Shown: positions 58,001 through 64,000 of the stretch, in pieces
How the letters are laid out: every line of letters begins with the position of its first letter
Numbering within the stretch: the stretch's first letter is position 1
DNA from: Selaginella moellendorffii
Taxonomy: Eukaryota > Streptophyta > Lycopodiopsida > Selaginellales > Selaginellaceae
DNA: 64,000 nucleotides
NCBI RefSeq assembly: GCF_000143415.4
Contig: NW_003314356.1
Span: forward strand, 570,815 to 634,814
Direction of reading: 5' to 3'
Translations under genes and position numbers: made by a program
Notes under the pieces: model-generated
What the model saw: the letters and a program-made list of their open reading frames with translations, nothing else
Told to the model about the DNA's origin: nothing
Database searches by the model: none

Positions 58001-58736
58001 GAAAAACTCTGGTGATTTTTCTTACCTCACGTCGTCGGTTGTGAGAGCTCCAAAGTTGATGCGAACGATATGTTGGAGGTGAGCTCGACCTTCGTATGGA
58101 GCCGAGTACATGGATCCAATCAGTTGTCTAAGCTCGAGAGTAGAGATAAATGGAACTCCAGTTCCTCCACTCACAAGACAAGCTTCCAGCGTCGATCCGG
58201 GGGAGAGAAACAGCATCTCCACGAAAACTTCACGATTGATATCTTCCACCCTCACTTCGGCCCAGCGCGTAACGTTGAGATATATGGTAAACTCGGGAGC
58301 AGTGTTTCGGCCATCGTAGTTTCCATAGAGAAAAGTTGCTCGGATGAGATACCGCTGGCTGGCATTCACAGGAAGCGAGTAGCAGCTCTTGCGATCGGGT
58401 CCAGGAAAAGATCGAAGCTGCCTGTATGGATTCCGGACGGAAGAGTTTGATACCTGACGGATGACGCTGTTACTTGCTCCACTCGAGAGGAAGAAAGCGT
58501 CTGGCTGCCACCGAATTCCGGTGGCTGGATCCGTGTAGCTTGCATTCGCTCCACAATCCAAGCTCAAAAATCCTGCCAAAAGGATACAAAAGTTCCTTGC
58601 TTTAGAAGGGAAGAACTTCAAGGTAGGGGAAGAGATTTTCTTCTCACTCACCTGGTTGAGCTGAAACTTCGAGGCTAGTTTGATGGATCACGAGCGCGAC
58701 GAGCGAGAAAAAGAGGAGGAGAGAGATTCGATCCAT
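55064..58736 (-). CDS. Malectin-like LRR receptor kinase
   Basis: This is a plasma-membrane receptor kinase of the LRR-I class. The signal peptide [20 protein letters not shown] is in the first exon. A malectin-like ectodomain follows, about 58560-57440 ([58 protein letters not shown]). Next are a WDWITCS element and a few LRRs (about 57440-56770: [19 protein letters not shown]). A membrane helix ([20 protein letters not shown]) leads to a kinase domain with [39 protein letters not shown] and [14 protein letters not shown] and DFG are intact, an RD-type active kinase. The domain is split by short introns. The stop is at 55064. Ligand and pathway are unknown. Confidence 0.9.
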
Positions 58737-59015
58737 GGTGGCGATCACCCACAAGCCCAATCCATAGAAAACTACGAACCTTGGCACGCATACTTTGCCG
58801 CTTGGGTCGTCTCAAATGGCGGCCGCATTCTAGGAAGATCTCTCGAGCACGACTTCTTCCTTCAATCAGGGCTACTACAGCAATACGAGTTCCTTTACTA
58901 ATTCTTTTGCTTTTCTGGTCTTCCGTTTGGTGGGTTTCCTGGCTGGAAAATCCAACCGAGATTCCAAAAGAAATCGCTGATCTGACTTCTTTCTTAATCC
59001 ATGCCACTACGCTTG

Positions 59016-61163
59016 TCAGCCACTTTGTTCTTGAAACTCAAGCCACATCTCAAACGAGCTCGGCTTCACAGGGTCTGGAAAGTCAGTCGCACTTCCTTCG
59101 AGCATTTGCACCACGGTTTTCATGCTGGGCCGATTGATCTCCTCGTCTTGCACGCACCAGATAGCAGTTCTGGCAGCCCGGCGTAGCTCTTCTTCATCCC
59201 ACTCGTCGAGACGATCATCCGGCAACTTCGAGAACTCACCGTTACAAACTTGCTCAGCAGCCCAGAGGGGATAGAAGAAGATCTGGTCGTTTCGGAAGTC
59301 GATGTTCCTGCGGCCGCTGATGATCTCGAGCAGCGTCATACCGTAGCTGTAGACGTCGGCTTTGGGGGTGATGGGCATGTTTGACAGCCACTCTGGTGCA
59401 AGGTAGCCGCGGGTTCCTCTCATGCTCGTCACAACTCGGCTAAACTCTCGTCCCAGAAGCTTGGCCAGGCCAAAGTCGGCGATTTTGGGTTTCATCTCGG
59501 CGTCCAGGAGGATGTTCTCTGGCTTGATATCGCAGTGGATGATCCGGTGTCGACAATCCTCGTGAAGGTATGCCAGTCCCTTGGCCGTCCCGAGAGCAAT
59601 CCCGAACCTTTGGCTCCAGCTGAGCACGACAGAGTTTTCAGCATCTCGGTTGAAGAGGGTCCTGTCCAGCGATCCTCTCTCGATGAACTCGTACACCAGA
59701 AGCCTCTGGAGCCTTCCCTCGGCACAGAATCCTCGAAGCCGGACGAGGTCGATGTGTTGAACGGTGCCAAGGGTGCTCACCTCCGCTCGAAACTGCTTGT
59801 CATCGAACTTGATCAGCCTTTTGACAGCCACGGCCTGGCCTTGGATGCTCCCTTTAAAAACTTCTCCAAAGCCGCCACTCCCGAGACGCTTCTTGAAACC
59901 ATCGGTTGCTGCATGGAGCTGCTTGAACGTGAAATTGGCGAGCTCGCCGTCAACAAAGTTATAGATGGACCTTTGATCGCTCTTACTGCTGCCACTGCTG
60001 GAGCTCACTCTCTTGGCCTTGCGTCTTCTCCTGGCGATCACAAACGCCGCTAGTCCTGCCAGCAGCAACAGCACGATGCCAGCTCCGACTCCGATGGCAA
60101 CTCCCGAGTTCTTGGAAGAACTTCTCCGTGCTTGGCTCGAGAGAGCGGTGCAGCCTTCGGCCCAGTCCTCGGTTCTCCAGTTAGTGTCGTTGCTCGGGCT
60201 CGATCCAGTGGGACAACTACAGGGTGGATTCAAGCTGCTCGAGCAAACCGAGTTTGATCCGCAGAGAGAAGTCACGTCGCAGATGTTAGCCGGGACGGCC
60301 CAGGGGGTGTACCAGTTTCCGTTTCCATCCAGCTGCTTCACCTCAATCCTTCCATCGTGCCCGAGGCGAAAGATGGAGTGCTGGAAGCTCTTCTCGAACC
60401 AAGTGAAGGATGGAGGATTGGTGGCGTTGAAGATGAACGTGTAGAGATAGTTGTCGGTCATCTGCGGTACCAGCGAGAAGATCTTGCCGTTCCAAGCACC
60501 GGACGTCCAGTACTCCCGCGACGTATCATTCGTGGGGGAGATGACGAATTCGTTAGAGGTTCTCATTGTCATGACGAATCGCCCGCGAGCTGGAGAGACT
60601 TTCGAGATCCAGGCTGTGAGGTTGGTTCTCAGGGACACCTTCATCCTCGGGACCCAGGCATCCGCCGGGTGATCGAAGCTCTGCCAGGGATACGCCGCGT
60701 TATCGTCTCTAGGATCGAAGGAGTTGTCAGTGAGGACGAAGTTGCCCGAATCTAGGAGCACCGCTTGGGTGATTCCCGAGTTGCTGGAGCTGGGAGCGCC
60801 AGACCATATGATACTTCCCCTATCGATGATTTGGAGCTCCCCTTTGCTAGTGAGGAGGAGCGAGGCGTTGGAAGTCACTGGAGTGTCGCGGTTTGCAATC
60901 CAGATGGGGATGAATTCCATGAATTCTCTGGTTCTGGTGTTGAAGGAGATGCCTAAGTAGAGATCACTGCTGTTGCCTCCGGTTGGGGAGAAAAACTCGA
61001 GCTTCACTCTGCCATTTGCCGAAATGAGAGATTCAGTGGTGAGCAGGGACGATCCCAGAGGCATTCGATCGTATGCGAGCGCGAGCGGGAGGAGAGAGAG
61101 GAAGAGGAATTGGAGCAGCGCCATGATCTTTGCCGTGACCATGACGACGATTTGAGAGGCCAT
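59016..61163 (-). CDS. G-type lectin S-receptor-like Ser/Thr kinase
   Basis: A single-exon receptor kinase of 715 residues. It has a signal peptide (IMALLQFLFLSLLPLALAYD), a bulb-type mannose-lectin domain (LTTESLISANGRVKLEFFSP, ANRDTPVTSNASLLL, GNFVLTD, PWQSFDHPAD), and an S-locus glycoprotein region with a short Cys-rich EGF-like part (CDVTSLCGSNSVC, CSCPTG). The transmembrane helix is GVGAGIVLLLLAGLAAFVIA. The kinase domain has LGSGGFGEVFKGSIQG, AVKRL, IIHCDIKPENILL, DFGLAK and GTRGYLAPEW. The catalytic loop reads HCD, so it is a non-RD kinase, a class often tied to immune signalling. No PAN domain is visible. It lies 279 bp from the malectin-LRR kinase on the same strand but belongs to another subfamily. 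Confidence 0.93.
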   Translation of the reverse strand: MASQIVVMVTAKIMALLQFLFLSLLPLALAYDRMPLGSSLLTTESLISANGRVKLEFFSPTGGNSSDLYLGISFNTRTREFMEFIPIWIANRDTPVTSNASLLLTSKGELQIIDRGSIIWSGAPSSSNSGITQAVLLDSGNFVLTDNSFDPRDDNAAYPWQSFDHPADAWVPRMKVSLRTNLTAWISKVSPARGRFVMTMRTSNEFVISPTNDTSREYWTSGAWNGKIFSLVPQMTDNYLYTFIFNATNPPSFTWFEKSFQHSIFRLGHDGRIEVKQLDGNGNWYTPWAVPANICDVTSLCGSNSVCSSSLNPPCSCPTGSSPSNDTNWRTEDWAEGCTALSSQARRSSSKNSGVAIGVGAGIVLLLLAGLAAFVIARRRRKAKRVSSSSGSSKSDQRSIYNFVDGELANFTFKQLHAATDGFKKRLGSGGFGEVFKGSIQGQAVAVKRLIKFDDKQFRAEVSTLGTVQHIDLVRLRGFCAEGRLQRLLVYEFIERGSLDRTLFNRDAENSVVLSWSQRFGIALGTAKGLAYLHEDCRHRIIHCDIKPENILLDAEMKPKIADFGLAKLLGREFSRVVTSMRGTRGYLAPEWLSNMPITPKADVYSYGMTLLEIISGRRNIDFRNDQIFFYPLWAAEQVCNGEFSKLPDDRLDEWDEEELRRAARTAIWCVQDEEINRPSMKTVVQMLEGSATDFPDPVKPSSFEMWLEFQEQSG

Positions 61164-61279
61164 TATATCGTCGTGTGCTGACCCAAGGTCGTGGTGTCCA
61201 CGTCATTAATCTGGTCAAGTCAAAGTTAGCTGGTCATTTTTCTGATTTCCCTCATAAAATTGAGTTTGCTGAGCAATTC

Positions 61280-62660
61280 ATCTCTTCTCCAGCTCTTCTC
61301 CAACAACCCAAGGATGTTTTTGTCCCCAATCTCCCTGTGGAGCCCTGTCTTGCTCAAAATACTCTCACTGAGATATGTCTGTGTTTCTTTCTGTTGTAAT
61401 ATTACAAGTTCTTTGTCCTCCAATAGTGACACAAGAACTCATATTACTGCTGCTCTTTTGGCAGATGCCATTTGAAGGCTCTTTACTTCATTGTGACTTG
61501 CTTGAGCGTCTCTTGGAGGCCATGATGGAGGCTGTGGCGAAAAGCGTCCTGAAAAGGAACTGTATATCCAGCCATGCCAAAGTATGTCCCATTTGGAATA
61601 CGCAAAATCACCGAATCTGGACTGGTTCAAGCAGACAATGTATAATGCTATGTCCAGTCGTGCTTGGGCTGCCATCCCGATGACTTGTCCTCAAAAGATA
61701 TCCATTTCTCCACCACTCCAAGATTCATGAACTCCCCAACACTGGGCCTGTGGGATTTCTCATTCGTTGTAGCCTGTAGAGCAAAGAAATGCAGCTTGCC
61801 CTGTGAATCCCTGGAAGCAACAGCCCTGTCATAGCATGCAAGTTCCACACCAACGGAAGGAAGAAAATTCCATCCACGACCTTGTTCCGAAGGTCGCCAA
61901 TCCAAGCTGCATACTTGGGAGGAGAAAAAAAGGGTTCGATTCTGATGCTGCCTTAAACATCCTACAACCATATACCACCGTGGTCCGCCAACCCTTGGGA
62001 TTCTTCAGCAGATAATCGTAATATGGAACCCATGCACCACCCTTGAAATTGTCTCGCTCGCCTACCTCGATGTGCAACCTCCTGTGATACGGACTGCAGT
62101 AGTCTCTCACGCGCTCCTGGCTGTCAAGTAGCACGTATCTCCTGTCGGCTTCCATCATCTGGTTCAAGTCATTGATTCCACTCCGAGTGGAAATAAAAGT
62201 TGATTTCTACGGCGACAACCATCCGCTCTTCCTCTCCACTACCCAAAAGCTTTCCGGAGGAAGTTTCCAGAGAATTTAGAGAGCCTTGAATGTTTCAGAG
62301 ACCGTGACTACTCGGATGTGATTGTGCAGCTGTTTATGTTTCCAAGGTCTTTGTCAAGCATTGCCAATGACTGTGCAAAGGTGGTGCGTTGGAAGGGTTT
62401 GGAAAAGAGTCACAGACGCTGCGAAGGACAGGCTTACCAGAAGAGGTCTACAAACACAGAAGTTGATGGCAGGATATAGGCATTAGAATAAAGTTATCAT
62501 CATATAAACATAAATGTGTATTGTCAATCATTTCCGCTCTCGAGCCTAGGACGATCTCGGACATATACAAAGTAGACCAGCGTTCCAATAGTTTTTGGGT
62601 ATTTTTGCAGCGTCTTGATCTTCTAAAATCGCATTCTTCATTCATGTCCTGTTGGGTGGT
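61280..62660 (-). pseudogene. Scattered remains of a third small-kinase copy
   Basis: Two pieces of the kinase at 30801 and 38555 survive on the minus strand in the correct order. At about 62539-62650 the residues CDFRRSRR, then ERWSTLYMSEIVLG, correspond to CDFDHARR and ETIGTLAYNAPEIILG. At about 61280-61360 GLHREIGDKNILGLLEK corresponds to RLHREIGDEDILELLDN. The intervening kinase region is replaced by about 1.2 kb of unrelated sequence holding another broken frame. Identity is low, so this is an old copy. Confidence 0.65.
61439..62167 (-). pseudogene. Unrecognised frame-broken coding remnant
   Basis: I do not recognise this. Minus-strand frames at 62167-61829, 61971-61648 and 61675-61439 overlap and look like parts of one protein split by frameshifts. 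They contain DRRYVLLDSQERVRDYCSPY, VGERDNFKGGAWVPYYDYLL and KNPKGWRTTVVYG in the first, ELACYDRAVASRDSQGKLHFF in the second and DFAYSKWDILWHGW in the third. Composition is protein-like, not random. It lies inside the kinase remnant, so it may have arrived by insertion. Confidence 0.45.
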
Positions 62661-62778
62661 CGTCTCTATCTTGCCCCAGAGGTGTCTGTCATTCAACCGG
62701 CATTCATCACGGTTGCTATGAAAACCTTTCCATAGTTTCCATGAGTTTGTTTTCTCCTCTCACTCGCGCAAGAGAGGC

Positions 62779-62938
62779 GATCCTTCCAAACCGGCTGGAG
62801 GAAGCGGCGGCGATGGTGGATTCCATACCTGTGAGGCCGACTGGATTGACATGGACGACGGTGCTAGCCGCGGGCTGCCAGTGGAAGAACTTGAGAGTGG
62901 CAAAGCTAGCATTTGGGTCCCTGGTGGTTTCTCATGGC
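62779..62938 (+). pseudogene. PPR C-terminal (E-domain-like) fragment, opposite strand
   Basis: The plus strand encodes RLEEAAAMVDSIPVRP and TWTTVLAAGCQWKNLRVAKL, which match the last PPR repeat and E motif that normally follow a segment like the one on the minus strand directly next to it. The orientation is opposite, so a small inversion probably separated the C-terminal end from the rest of the gene. Confidence 0.6.
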
Positions 62939-63574
62939 TAACTTGCTTGGGAATGTGGGACGCTCCAGTAAATCGATCACGCAGTGTTAGTGTGTTCCAG
63001 TCCCGGTTGAATGCCATAATTCGGCTCATAACTTGGAAGTATTCCATGCCTTTCTCGACGAGCCCCGCGTATCCACAGCTCGATATCACTGATAGAAACA
63101 TGATATCGTCGGGCTATGAGAGCAGCATCCGTAAGTTCGAGCCTCTGCGGAGATTCTCTCGATCAGGATCATCCGTTCCAGGAGCTCCAGTGCCATCTCG
63201 CTCTCGCCACTCTCTCGGAGTTGCAAGTTGCACGGCCATCTTATCGAGAGAAGGCTCGTCGTCACGTAGATGTCGTCCCTCGTCTTAGCGCCAAATGAGT
63301 GGATCGCCATGCCAGTCTCCAAAGCCGCGATCTTCACAGCTTTCTTATCAAATTCGCTGCTCTGTTCCTCCACTGTCATGCTGCTGCACGCCTTGAAAGC
63401 AGCGACAAAAGTCCGACCGTTTGGCTTGAATCCTTCGCAAACCATCGCCGAGAAGAGCTCCACTGCTCTTCGTCCCTGTCTGTTCTGCGTGTATCCCAGC
63501 AGCGCATTGCGTAGCGATGTCGCTATTTTTTCTTCGCAGCGTGAGAATGAAGAGAAAAGCCTCTCTCCAAACAC
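62935..63574 (-). pseudogene. PPR protein remnant
   Basis: Minus-strand frames read LRNALLGYTQNRQGRRAVELF, SAMVCEGFKPNGRTFVAAFK and, after a frame change near 63100, FLSVISSCGYAGLVEKGMEY. These are clear pentatricopeptide-repeat elements of the plant-combinatorial (PLS) kind used in organelle RNA editing. The frame is interrupted and most repeats are missing, so the gene is not functional as read. Confidence 0.7.
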
Positions 63575-63599
63575 CTGATCTTCACAGCCTTTCCATCAC

Positions 63600-64000
63600 C
63601 ACCGAGTTTCTTCTTCTCTTCCCTGGCGGAGATCTGACTTTACCATCTGGAATCCGCGCAAACGTTTCTCTCCGCCACCATCGAAAAGCTCCAACCCAGC
63701 CTCGCCATCTCCACGGCATGGCCTAGGATCAGGGAAGTCCACGACACGATATCTGGATTCTCCATCCGGAACCACAAGTAGCGGACGATTGGGATATTCT
63801 AGGCAAGTTTAAAAGATTCACGTTCAAAGATCTCGAGAGAATTGAAAGCCATGACAAAGGAAGAACATATCGATTATGCCTCTCCTCCATCTCTCTTGGC
63901 GCGAGCCAAGGCCCGCTGGAGGATCAAGGCTGCAAGCTCCTCTTCTCCAATACCATCCCTTGGAATTGATTGCTCGCGCAGCCATCCACGATCGTGTATC
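63600..64000. other. Unassigned window end
   Basis: I see no reading frame, RNA or repeat in these last 400 bp that I can assign. It may continue the PPR remnant or belong to a gene beyond the window. Confidence 0.3.

Noticed and set aside
59535-60053. 172-codon plus-strand frame antisense to the lectin receptor kinase
   Set aside because: It is a shadow of the conserved kinase codons on the other strand.
1-64000. CRISPR arrays, bacterial operons, prophage or viral genes
   Set aside because: No regularly spaced repeats or phage-type proteins were seen; gene structure is that of a plant nuclear chromosome throughout.

Overview
The window looks like nuclear DNA of a compact plant genome. It carries chloroplast-type isoprenoid and fatty-acid enzymes with N-terminal targeting extensions, an MLO protein, an ABCB transporter, receptor kinases and PPR fragments. 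Genes are interrupted by very short GT-AG introns (about 50-80 bp) and often lie less than 200 bp apart. Gene content and intron size best fit a lycophyte such as Selaginella; that assignment is inference.

Layout. 1-6.2 kb: plastid DXS (minus, 3' end outside the window), a small unrecognised gene preceded by an imperfect tandem repeat, and a plastid beta-ketoacyl-ACP synthase (minus). 6.36-19.6 kb: one very large gene (plus) whose C-terminus has the hallmarks of DNA-PKcs, a kinase long regarded as missing from plants; it is head-to-head with KAS. 20-28.7 kb: a tight same-strand housekeeping run of TM9SF/TMN, eIF6, Mpv17/PMP22, a USP36-like ubiquitin protease and a HAD hydrolase. 28.8-43.9 kb: a rearranged block. 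The right half holds intact KEOPS subunit Pcc1, MLO, a small single-exon kinase and a full-length ABCB transporter in order. The left half holds a broken direct copy of Pcc1 and the MLO 5' part, plus an inverted copy of MLO 3' part, kinase and ABCB 5' part in which only the kinase stays open. 43.9-50.5 kb: a twin-CX9C PET191/COA5 gene, a UBTD-type protein with an N-terminal MGC, and a double extended-PHD protein. 50.6-52.8 kb: two neighbouring Fic-domain genes, both beginning with a signal-like peptide. 52.9-55 kb: a helicase- and PAZ-less Dicer-like protein whose two RNase III domains each carry a substitution in the second acidic motif. 55-61.2 kb: a malectin-LRR receptor kinase and a G-type lectin receptor kinase. 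61.2-64 kb: debris of a third copy of the small kinase, an unrecognised broken reading frame and inverted PPR fragments.

The most notable items are the plant DNA-PKcs, the Fic gene pair, the minimal Dicer-like protein and the inverted MLO-kinase-ABCB duplication. Most neighbours have no common pathway, as expected for a eukaryotic chromosome; shared short intergenic regions suggest some divergent promoters. Exon limits were read by eye from splice sites and reading frames, so single junctions may be off.
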